Shown here: piece by piece, positions 55,121 to 64,000 of the stretch | Numbering within the stretch: position 1 is the first letter of the stretch | Layout: every line of letters starts with the position of its first letter | NCBI RefSeq assembly: GCF_020536995.1 | Contig: NC_068357.1 | Coordinates: 56,380,140-56,444,139 of the forward strand | Length of the DNA stretch: 64,000 nucleotides | Source: Dreissena polymorpha | Taxonomy: Eukaryota; Mollusca; Bivalvia; Myida; Dreissenidae | Direction: 5' to 3' | The notes under the pieces: generated by a model | Told to the model about the DNA's origin: nothing | Database searches by the model: none | What the model saw: the letters and a program-made list of their open reading frames with translations, nothing else | Program-made: the position numbers and the translations under genes

Positions 55121-56389
55121 TTTTATTTTATTGTTTTACTATATGCATCAAAATAACTTTCTGGTGTTCACTGATTATTTTCTGGCAAATCCTGATTAAA
55201 TGGTTACATGACACAATTGTGTTTATTTGCTATGTCATTAATGACAACTAGTAGACATCAGATTGGGGCTAGTACATTTTAAGAGGAGCTGGTCCGATGG
55301 TCTTGCTGTAACAACAGTTAATGTCGAACCCTGTTTATTGGTATTTTCATAAACGAAACCTTACTTTATGTTTACAATAGTAATTTAATTCAAATCCATC
55401 AAGAAATTATTTAATTTTACAATAGTTTTGAATGCCGTACTATACGAGTAACATGAAGGGCTCGTCGCAGAAAAGGTCCTAGGTCTTTGGAATGGGACTA
55501 AAAAAAAACGTAATTATATTGTAATTGCATATTTATGCCCCCTTAATTGATTGAAATCAATGGTTTTTTTTCAGTCTGTGGATGTTCGTCAATAACAATT
55601 GCATTGAAGTTAATGAAACTTCAAATAAATGTGTTACAGTATCATCAAACTGCTGTGGTGCATGTAATGATGTATGAATTATGCTGGGATCAACTTTGTA
55701 TATCAAGAGTAATTGCCACCTTAATTGAGTGAAATTTAGTATTTTGTTCTGCCATGAACTGTTGTAAATATCTATTGTATGAAGTCATGCAATTAATAAT
55801 AAATATTTGGTATTATTGTGTGGTGGTACACCAGCCAGTTTTGTTGAGTTCAGCTCTAGACGTATGGTCCTTTTATTGTTTTAATTAAATGTGTTTTTGT
55901 GGTTCTGACATTATAGCTTCGTTTAGATGATTTGGGCAGTTTAGAGTTGTATTCTTTCAGTGATTGAAACAGACTGATTTTTGCATTCAGTGGGGGATAC
56001 CAATTCATTGAATTTTCTTGTTTTGCTTAATAGTGCCTGACTGTTCATGAATCTTGCAACATCTTACTAAAGGTGTTCATGCCAAATTTCTGTGGGGAGT
56101 ATATTTATAATTTGATAGCTCCAGAGTAATGGCCTCTAAATTGATATAATTTTGCAAATTTGTCCACCTGATGCTGTTTCTCAGATATCTCACTGCAGTG
56201 AGTGATAAAGGGCCATTCAAACACTTTCCTTGCAAACTGTGGACCAGCTAACCTTACATAAACCTTGGAGGAAAGATGTTTAAGGGGATGTGGCAAAGAA
56301 AATCAAAACATACAGTTATTAAGTTATAAAACTATAAATATTAAGTAATAAAACTGTTTCAGCTTTCTCATTTCTGTCCCATATAACTG

Positions 56390-56745
56390 TGAATGTTTTG
56401 TTTGTGTGGAATTTTATCAGAGGGTGTACCGCAGACTTTGTTATTTGTACACCAATCAGAGTTTCAACAAAACATGTTACTCAAGTATGAAAGCACAGTA
56501 GTGATGGACAGCACCTATAACACTTCAAAATACAACATAAGTTTTATTTTTATGGCTGTATTGACTGGGACAGGGTACCTCACAGTAGGGACTTTCTAAC
56601 TGGAGAAGGAGACAGCTCATGAAATAAAAAGTGCACTCTGGAAGTCATCAAGAGCTGGTGTCCAAACTGGATACCAAGATCCTTTGTTTGTGATTTGGAT
56701 CAGAAAGAAATCTCTGCAGTAGAGGAATGTTTCCAATGTAATTCA
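56390..56745 (+). pseudogene. MULE-like transposase core fragment
   Basis: LLFVHQSEFQQNMLLKYEST then VVMDSTYNTSKYNISFIFMA (about 56497-56556) carries the first catalytic aspartate in a MDSTY-x-T-x-KY setting, followed by GTGYLTVGTF. In another frame IKSWCPNWIPRSFVCDLDQK then EISAVEECFP (about 56645-56730) gives the second acidic box, as in MULE proteins with W-x-P..F..D....E..A....FP. One frame change and the missing ends make it a relic. It is not the same family member as 48846-49524 or 53680-53943. Positions 55510-56385 hold only degenerate repeat DNA; 56760-57040 has a worn tataccctatctaag-type repeat. Confidence 0.75.
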
Positions 56746-57046
56746 ACTTGTGCTGAATTTAAAAGCATAATTATCTTGATGTCAAATCCTTATAACTTGT
56801 TTTGAATATTTTTCTGCAAAAATAATTTACAATTGTAGTGATCTTTAAATAACGCAATAATATTATACCCTATCTAAGAAAGTTTGGTATGGGATATAAT
56901 ATTAGTTTCAGTGGCATCCATCTGTCAGTCAGTTGGTCTGTTGGTAGACAAAACGTCATCTGATAGATAACTTAAGTTCTCTTTGACAATAAGTTCTCAA
57001 AGAAGTTTTTGGTGTTGTTTGATTGAAATCTCATGTCCATCCTTCA

Positions 57047-58629
57047 GGCCACGACTTTTTTTTTTATTGGTTTACAAAAATTATTTTGAAAATGGTCCAT
57101 CGGGCGGTCGAAAAAAAAACAACAAAAAAAAACATCATTGGAAAAAAAAGTTAATACTAATAACATCAGAATAAAGACAACATATCTTTTATAACCTTAA
57201 CACAGAGACAAAAAATCAAATTATGCAATGAAACACATCTATATCTTCAAATGAAATGAGTCCTAAAAGCACCTTTTGTAACATCAGGCAATTTTAAACA
57301 CTCCATTACATGACATGCGTTCTTCTCCCATTAAAACGAAAAACTGCGCTTCATTTCCATAATTCGATGCGCACCATTACGCAATGCGATGCCCGTTGCA
57401 TAAATCTTATATAAGATAAACTACTCATACACAAATTACCCGGTATGTGTTTGCTCTTACTCGACTTATGAGATCGTACATGAAAAAAAAATCGAGGTAG
57501 ATCGATCCATGCGTCGTCGCGGTAAGGTTTGTCAAAGTTGTTGTTGTCATGAAGACTCGTTGATATACAACGCAAAACGTCTTATTTGAACTGACGCGAA
57601 TTAATTTAATCATATTTGTCAACTTCGCTTTTGCTTTATTTTGATAATTTAATCCAAAGTTTAATGTTAGCAAGTGTTTTTTTTACTGGAATTGTAAACA
57701 AGGAGTCAATTAAAGTCTTCCGAAAATGTGCAGTCTGTGTGAATTGACAGTTTGACGTCATCAAAGGAAAGCCGCTTTCTGTCGGAAGCAATAAAGCGAC
57801 AAATTTCGCGCCGAAAAAATTGGCTTCCTTTGTCTAGCAATCAACATGCCGAACCAATTGTGTGTTTGTTTCTCAATTGCAATCCTCCAATTTAATAAAA
57901 GCACGTGCATAGCTCCGCCTTCGAATCTTTTGCAGAGCACGGAGGCGGAGTTTAACGGTTAATTGAGCTAGTGTTTTACGCAAGTTGAGTTCCGATTTGC
58001 CGAAATTACTCGACCCTAAGCATTGAAACGACAAATACATTTATCAATGATTTTCCGAGATAAACCGATTTGTTCCGATTTCCAAACTTTCTGTACAGTT
58101 CCTATAAACTATGGCGGACGTGTTTACAAAATTCCTAAACACATATATCGTAAATAATGGCAGTGTTTTATTGGATTATTTGTACTTATTATCAAATGCT
58201 TTGTTATCTACTATAATATCGGGTTTGTTTAATATAATTAACATGTTAAACAATAAAGTTGCGTCACAGACTCGGAAATAAATTTTGATGGGGTCGACAT
58301 TTTACTGACGCTGATTTTCTTATTGTCTGTAATTTTTACCCGAAATAAATTTTGAGAAGTACCCATAAAAGGACTGGTACATAATGTGTCACATTGAAAA
58401 ATATCCCGATCTCTGCAATATATGTGAACCAATTGTTGATTGTACTTACTTGATTTTATTCGCAACCGTACTCAAACCGGATCGTTTTTTTTCTCGTTTC
58501 GCTCGTTTTGCAGTGCGGTCGGGTATAAAATATTTAAAAAAAGACGATTTTCCGATTTTATTTTTTTTCCCATTTTCCAAAAATTAGGGTCGGCGGTTTT
58601 GTAAACCAAGAAATATAAAAGTCGTGGCC
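57047..58629. mobile_element. Harbinger-like non-autonomous element, copy 2 (1,583 bp)
   Basis: GGCCACGAC ends as in copy 1 (19187-20759), flanked by TCA (57044-57046 and 58630-58632). Same orientation as copy 1, and near-identical to it by eye except for small indels (for example an aaaaaaaaacaacaaaaaa stretch and an extra atttttaccc). Frames that look conserved in both copies (minus strand near 19.6 and 57.5 kb, plus strand near 58.4 kb) match no family. Positions 58633-59160 show only a faint pearl-like tail. Confidence 0.85.
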
Positions 58630-59332
58630 TCATATTTAAAAAAATTGTTGTTTACCACAAGAGGAAGACTTCTATTGATTGTGGCATTGATAAATTAAAG
58701 TTCAATATCACAAGATCGTGCGAAAATATTTTCTTTAACAGCTTTATTGGAGTGCTTTCTGAATGTTTGTTTGAAGACAATTGTATATTGTATATACATG
58801 CAAGTTCCACAGAAGCAGGCGTGGAATCGTTAGTTGCGCAATCATGATAACAATGCACTGCAGTACAAGGAAACTATTTTGAAAAGGTTTTATTTTCTTG
58901 AAGATCATGATCATCGGCGTCAGCATTGGTTAACTTTTTCGTTCAGGTACATTTCTCAGAAACCGTGAAAGATATTTGGTTCAAATTTGGTATTTATGTT
59001 TAATATAAAGGGGAACATATTTCACAATTTAATTCCCTTCTCAAAAAAGTGTGTGAAATGTACGTTTTAAGTACGTTTTGCGTGTGTGTATTGGCACTGT
59101 GTTTTATGTGCGCTTTTTCTTACAGAGTGAGTTTGTAACAAAAACAAATGCTTTAAAATTTAATTTACTTGAAATAGAGAGCGGACACCATGCTCAATGT
59201 GTAAAACGTACTAAGTGACCCTGTGACCTAGTTTTTGATCTGGCATGGCCCATGTTCGAACTTGGCCTTCAGATCATCTAGATAAAACTTCTGACCAAGT
59301 TTGGTGAAGATCGAATGAAAACTATTTGAACA

Positions 59333-59812
59333 AGAGCACCGCCTTGCCGGTGCAGACCGCTCATCTATTTTCTTTTTAAAGGTGAAGGGACTCTCATTTT
59401 CAATCACAAAGGAGGGAGGGGTGGAGTGAAGAGGGGTGTATAGTGTGGGGGTGTGGACATTTATTACATTATCTTCCAAAAATGCACAAAAAAAAAATTC
59501 GGGGGGGGGGGGGGGGAGGGTGAGCGGGGTGGGGGGGGATTCTTTGGTGCAATTGTTGGACGGTATTTCAAACATAAAATAATAAAAATAAATATTTGTG
59601 TTTTTTAACCGTTTCAAAAAAAAATATTGGGGGGGGGGGGGGAGGGGTGAGGTGGGGGGGTATAGTGTGAGGGTGTGGTGGTAATTTGTGAGATGATCTT
59701 AAAAAAAAAAAAAAAAAAAATGGGGGGGGGTGAGGTGGGGGGGGGTAAAGTGTGAGGGTGTGGTGGTAATTTGTGAGATGATCTTAAAAAAAAAAATTTA
59801 GGGGGGGGGAGA

Positions 59813-59843
<31 letters not shown>

Positions 59844-60055
59844 GGGGTGAGGGGGATTCTTGGGTGCATTGGTTGGAGGGTATTTCAAACATAAAATAAT
59901 AAAAATAAGTAGTTGTGTTTTTTACCCGTTCTAAAAAAAATAAATTGGGGGGGGGAGTTGGGGGGGGGGTTTAGTGTGAGGGTGTGGTGGTCATTTGTGA
60001 GATGATCTTAAAACAAAAAAAACAAAAAAACAAAAAATAGGGGGGGGGGGAATTC

Positions 60056-60087
<32 letters not shown>

Positions 60088-61292
60088 GGGGGATGGTTTG
60101 GGTGGAGTCTATTGTGGTATGTCAGGTAAGAGTAGTTTTGTCAAAGTATCAATCAAATCTAATCATAAATAAAGAAGTTATGGCAATTTTAGAGAAATTT
60201 AATAATTTGACCTTGAGAGTCAAGGTCATTCAAATGTCAAGGTAAAATTCAACTTGCCAGGTACAGTAACCTCATGATAGCAGGAAAGTATTTGAAGTTT
60301 GAAAGCAATAGCCTTGATACTTAAGAAGTAAAGTGGATCGAAACACAAAATTTAACCATATATTCAAAGTTACTAAGTCAAAAAAGGGCCATAATTCCAT
60401 AAAAATGACATCCAGAGTTATGCAACTTGTCCTTTTACTGTACCCTTATGATAGTTTGCGAGTGTTCCAAGTATGAAAGCAATATCTATGATAATTTAGG
60501 GGTAAAGTGGACCAAAACACAAAACTTAACCAAATTTTCAATTTTCTAAGTATAAAGGGCCCATAATTCCGTCCAAATGCCAGTCAGAGTTACATAACTT
60601 TGCCTGCACAGTCCCCTTATGATAGTTAATAAGTGTTGCAAGTATGAAAGCAATAGCTTTGATACTGTAGGAATAAAGTGGACCTAAACACAAAACTTTA
60701 CCATATTTTCAATTTTCTAAGTATAAAAAGGGCACATAATTCTGTCAAAATGCCAGTCAGAGTTACATTACTTTGCCTGCACAGTCCCCTTATGATAGTT
60801 AGTAAGTGTTGCAAGTATGAAAGCAATAGCTTTGATACTTAAGGAATAAAATGGACAGAAACACAAAACTTAACCAAAATTTTCAATTTTCTAAGTATAA
60901 AAAGGGCACATAATTCTGTCAAAATGCATGCCAGAGTTATCTAACTTTGCCTGCACAGTCCCCTCATGATAGTAAGTAAGTGTACCAAGTTTAAATGCAA
61001 TAGCATTGATACTTTCTGAAAAAAGTGGACCTAAACGCAAAACTTAACCAAAATTTTCAATTTTCTAACTATAAAAAGGGCACATATTTCAGTCAAAATG
61101 CACGCCAGAGTTATGTTACTTTGCCTGCCCAGTCCCCTCATGATAGTAAGTAAGTGTACCAAGTTTGAATGCAATAGCATTGATACTTTCTGAGAAAAGT
61201 GGACCTAAACGCAAAACTTAACCGGACGCCGACGCCGACGCCAAGGTGATGACAATAGCTCATAATTTTTTTTCAAAAAATAGATGAGCTAA
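59333..61292 (+). mobile_element. G-run repeat element, copy 2 (expanded)
   Basis: Same ends as 12165-13437 (caagagcaccgcc...aaaatagatgagctaat). The G/A module ggggg...gtgtggtggtaatttgtga is repeated about four times, with unbroken G runs of 25 (59816-59840) and 29 (60056-60084). About six ~185-bp tcaattttctaagtataaaa units follow, then cggacgccgacgccgacgcc. It has landed in the ~150-bp satellite. Confidence 0.85.
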
Positions 61293-61751
61293 TAAGAGAG
61301 AGGACACCATGCTGAATGTTAAAAAACGCACTAAGTGACCCCGTGACATAGTTTTTGACCCGGCAAGGCCCATGTTCAATCTTGGCCTTAAGATCATCTA
61401 GATACAACTTCTGACCAAGTTTGGTGAAGATCGGATGAAGACTACTTGAATTAGAGAGCGGACAACATGCTGAATGTTTAAAACGCACTAAGTGACCCCA
61501 TGACCTAGTTTTTGATCCGGCAAGGCCCATGTTTGGCCTTAAGATCATCTAGATACAACTTCTGACCAAGTTTGGTGAAGATCGGATGAAAACTACTTGA
61601 ATTAGAGAGCAGACAACATGCTGAATGTTTAAAACGCACTAAGTGACCACGTGACCTAGTTTTTGACCCGGCATGGCCCATGTTCAACTTGTCCCAGACA
61701 TCATGTAGATACAACATCTGACCAAGTTTGGTGAAGATTGGATGAAAACTA

Positions 61752-63018
61752 CAGTCAAACCTGAATTCAGCGGTCAGTCAAGGGAAATGACCAAAGTGAC
61801 CGTTGTCCACGGGTGTCCGTTGAATTCGGATCACAATTTTAAGATGGTTTGTCAGTCGGTAGTATTGCTACGTCGTTACCCCACCCAGTCGTTTGCATAC
61901 GGTGTTAAACAAATGCTCATTGCCGTTAACTAAGCATAATAACAGAATTTACGTACATTGAAAAATACAGAATAATATATTATAGATTGATTTAATTTCA
62001 TATTCTTATTAAACTAAAGCAATGACTTTATCAACGCTAGTATAATTGTTTACTCATGCATCTTGATCATTCAATAAATAAAACTTGTCACATGCCGTTG
62101 ACGTCACGTCCGTACAAGTCTAAAAAGCGGATTCGCATTCATAAATCCATAGTACGGTGATATTGTACCGTTCTAATAAAAAAAGACGCAAACAGTTTGT
62201 TAAAATTTATTCTTACGCAAACATCACACAAAAAGCAATTTTAATTCAACAACCTCATACAAAATACAACGCTTCAAACTCACATTTGCATTGGATTCAT
62301 ACTCCTACATAATTTCTCGCTTATGCTTAAGCACACTCTGCACTTGCGTACGTCCAACACAGAGCTCACTTGCAATTACATGCAAACTTTTTCCATATTC
62401 AAACAGTTTCAAACACTTGACTCGTTCCTCTAATGTGAGGAACTTACGTTCACCACTCATTGTTATTCTGTGATTTATTATTCCGATTGCTTTTAAGTGT
62501 TGTGCACGGTAGAAAGCTCTTTTAAAGAATGATCCGAAAATTTTACTTTAAAATCGATACTCAATATTGTAAGTAAAATGTACTAATTAGCGGTCATTTA
62601 ATTAGCGATTATTACTTTAAACGTGTCAAAAACTCTGACATATTTTCTGTTGAAGAAACCCCCACAATTATCCCGGGAAAACAAACCTTCTCAACACCTT
62701 ATTATTTGTTTACTCGCAGCGGGACGCTTTTATAATATCAAAGGCAATTACCGCTATCAAACGCTTTAACCGCAAAATAGACGGACAAATGATGTGCAGT
62801 GTTTTTAATTTTCGCGACTCGAGAGGATTGACGCGTGACCGTTGATTTCAGTTCAAACATGAATTTCGGAGTTGAATATAGTGGCCGTTGGCCGTTATGG
62901 ACAGGTGGCCGTTAAATTCAGGTGTAATATAAAGTGTTTTTCGTCGGGGGGATTCCAGACTGACCGCTGTCTGCAGGTGACCGGTAAATTCAGGTGGCCG
63001 TAAGGTCAGTTTCAACTG
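61752..63018 (-). mobile_element. Tigger/pogo-like DNA transposon, internally deleted (1,267 bp)
   Basis: The ends are CAGTCAAACCTGAATTCAGC and, inverted, CAGTTGAAACTGACCTTACG, both followed by (a)cctgaattcagcgg-like words; TA on each side (61750-61751, 63019-63020). The neighbouring satellite units keep the empty site, aaaactacttgaattagag, so the insertion point and TA duplication are directly visible. A CENP-B-type helix-turn-helix remnant lies inside on the minus strand. Confidence 0.92.
62305..62460 (-). CDS. Tigger transposase N-terminal CENP-B/Psq-type helix-turn-helix
   Basis: A 51-codon minus-strand frame starting at ATG 62460 reads MSGERKFLTLEERVKCLKLF, then EYGKSLHVIASELCVGRTQV and QSVLKHKREIM. 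This is the Psq/CENP-B N-terminal domain of pogo/Tigger transposases and of host genes such as jerky and TIGD: an R-x-L-T-L-x-E-R-x-x lead helix, then G-x-S...IA..L.VG.TQV..ILK. It would bind the element's ends. The stop TAG follows directly and no DDE domain is found downstream, so only the DNA-binding part remains. Because such a protein could still bind Tigger ends it might act as a repressor, but there is no evidence of expression. Confidence 0.85.
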   Translation of the reverse strand: MSGERKFLTLEERVKCLKLFEYGKSLHVIASELCVGRTQVQSVLKHKREIM

Positions 63019-63379
63019 TACTTGAATTAGAGAGCGGCCACTTAATACGGAACGACAGACAGACCGACCGACCAACAGACAAGTTCACTTCTATATACTC
63101 TCTTATAATAAGAGATGGACACTTAATACAGACCAACAGACAGACCGACCGACCAACCAACCGACAGACAAGTTCACTCCTATATACATACCCCCGTAAA
63201 CTTCGTTTGTGGGGGTATAAAAAAGTTCTGCCCTTCAAACACCGATAAGAAATAAGATGAACAAAGATCACTTGTTGCCATCATCAGAGGACATTATATG
63301 ATTAAAGACATTCCTACACAAGAAAAGTCATTATGGAAACCCTTCATGAGCATTTTGTCATCGCCTAATGGGACTTGCA

Positions 63380-63710
63380 TAATCAGATGACCTCGACCGA
63401 GTTTGTTGTAATTTTGATGTTAAATTGTAGGCATGGTGGAGAAACTCTAAGAATGCTGGTAGATGCTTACAATTAACAATTAACAAATGCAGAACAATGA
63501 TTGTCTGCGAGAAGTTACAGGAGCTCTGAAAGAATCCTTCTGAAGAAATTGTCAAGAGTGGAAATCGGGGATAAAAGGGGGAGCACTGCTCCAGTTCTAC
63601 TGACACAGAAGACACAGAGGTGCATTGAACTTCTATTTAAATGGAGAGACACAGCAGGTGTTGCCAATGATAATTGGTATGTGGTTGCAAAGCCTTACCA
63701 TGGTTCTTAA
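63380..63710 (+). pseudogene. tyrosine-recombinase-like fragment (Crypton/integrase-like), uncertain
   Basis: FVVILMLNCRHGGETLRML (about 63400-63455) and LLKKLSRVEIGDKRGSTAPV then LLTQKTQRCIELLFKWRDT followed by WYVVAKPYHGS (63537-63707) follow the layout of a recurrent animal protein family with an integrase-like fold (an RRxGE region, then GKRG..VPVLLT...I.LL...R...G....N.YVFA.P). The end of the fold, with the catalytic tyrosine, is not seen. It is a decayed fragment. Positions 63815-64000 show nothing else. Confidence 0.5.
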
Positions 63711-64000
63711 GGAGCTTTATGGTCAATGGGTTAATGGGTCAAAGGTTAAGGACATTGTCGATAGTTTTTACTCTTCAATATCTCAAAGAATTGTTGATGC
63801 AGGCATTTAAAATTGTGTGTATTGTTAATGTATCATGAGACGAAAATGCCTTGAATATTGTGTATTTTTAATTTATGTATTCCGATGATGGTGGGTCTTG
63901 TATGAAAACATGAAAAGGTCGTTCTCTATTATGAATAAGGTAGGTTTTACTGTCAAATATTGATTGTTAAAGTAATTTTGATAGATTTTTATCGATTTCC

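Larger units (their letters stand above)
54346..55333 (+). mobile_element. hAT element, 5-bp TSD, with TTF-type zinc finger remnant (988 bp)
   Basis: The left end CAGGGTTCGACACTAAGGC and right end GTTAATGTCGAACCCTG are inverted (CAGGGTTCGACA core), flanked by TTTAT (54341-54345 and 55334-55338). Inside are a perfect palindrome and a zinc-finger fragment typical of the hAT group represented by ZNF862. The catalytic part is missing. Confidence 0.85.
54050..55505 (+). repeat. two-unit tandem repeat interrupted by a hAT element
   Basis: ttattggtatttt(t)ataaac, attcaaatccatc, aaattatttaa and atgccgta recur in the same order near 54130-54300 and 55334-55505, followed by ctttggaa(ag/tg) and gactaaa/ggctaaa. 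The hAT element 54346-55333 lies between them. Confidence 0.75.
59165..63225 (+). repeat. ~150-bp tandem satellite with two large insertions
   Basis: Units (59165-59332, 61293-61751, 63021-63050) read gagagcggacaacatgctga, aaacgcactaagtgacc, cctagtttttgatccggca, aagatcatctagataca and gaccaagtttggtgaagatc. It is split by a G-run repeat and by a Tigger element. It ends in cagacagaccgaccgacc runs and a short inverted acccccgtaaac...tgtgggggt (63190-63220). Confidence 0.85.

Noticed and set aside
59228-59892. Pro/Ser-rich minus-strand frames
   Set aside because: They are the complement of poly-G and poly-A runs in the G-run repeat, so low complexity alone keeps them open. The same applies to frames near 12123-12407 and 49404-49670.

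Overview
The window reads as intergenic and intronic DNA from a bivalve mollusc. This is an inference from three things: AT-rich sequence, many non-autonomous repeats built around central tandem arrays of 120-180 bp units (the 'pearl'/Helitron-like style known from oysters and clams, often carrying the word tgaccttgacctttgacc), and a dense mixture of hAT, pogo/Tigger, MULE, Harbinger-like and DIRS-like remnants. No intact ordinary host protein gene is visible. The best candidate is a spliced SGNH-hydrolase gene whose exons run from 44.1 to 52.7 kb.

Layout. 0-6 kb: repeat ends and a broken DIRS-like retroelement (about 2.34-5.8 kb) split by a 1,126-bp pogo-like transposon. 6-17.9 kb: two inverted copies of a CAGGGGTTTT-ended element (6.1-7.6 and 10.9-11.9 kb), a four-unit satellite, a hAT element with a BED zinc finger (9.1-10.0 kb, 8-bp target duplication), a G-run repeat (12.2-13.4 kb), a pearl-like array (13.9-14.6 kb) and two further elements with 5-bp target duplications. 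17.9-27.6 kb: one copy of a 1.57-kb Harbinger-like element, two tRNA-like heads, and a TTAA-flanked element that carries a serine-type tRNA gene with a leucine (UAA) anticodon. 27.8-33.2 kb: a gypsy-type integrase fossil, a decayed DDE-like gene and a decayed ZNF862-type hAT transposase. 33.2-42.2 kb: nested tandem-array repeats and fragments of DDE_Tnp_4-type and DDE-like transposases.

42.5-54 kb is the most interesting part. A nested satellite is followed by exon 1 of the SGNH-hydrolase gene. A 4-kb MULE with long inverted repeats and a recognisable transposase fragment lies inside the 6.7-kb first intron. Exons 2-4 carry the remaining SGNH blocks. Exon 4 runs into an 18-bp minisatellite coding an Ala/Pro-rich tail, then a Thr/Pro/Arg-rich stretch, then a transposase-like reading frame with a DTTF...GDFYVS core. 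The three stretches lie in three different frames but follow one another without a gap, so they may descend from one SGNH-plus-transposase gene.

54-64 kb: a duplicated tandem unit hosts another 5-bp-TSD hAT element with a TTF-type zinc finger and a perfect 58-bp palindrome. After it come a MULE-like fragment, the second Harbinger-like copy, and a tandem satellite interrupted by a G-run repeat and by a Tigger element with a CENP-B-type helix-turn-helix remnant. A tyrosine-recombinase-like fragment closes the window.

How it fits together: nearly everything recognisable is mobile DNA, and many elements sit inside others. In several cases the empty site can be read from a sister copy in the same window. 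Family names rest on motifs, terminal repeats and target-site duplications read by eye; no database search was possible.
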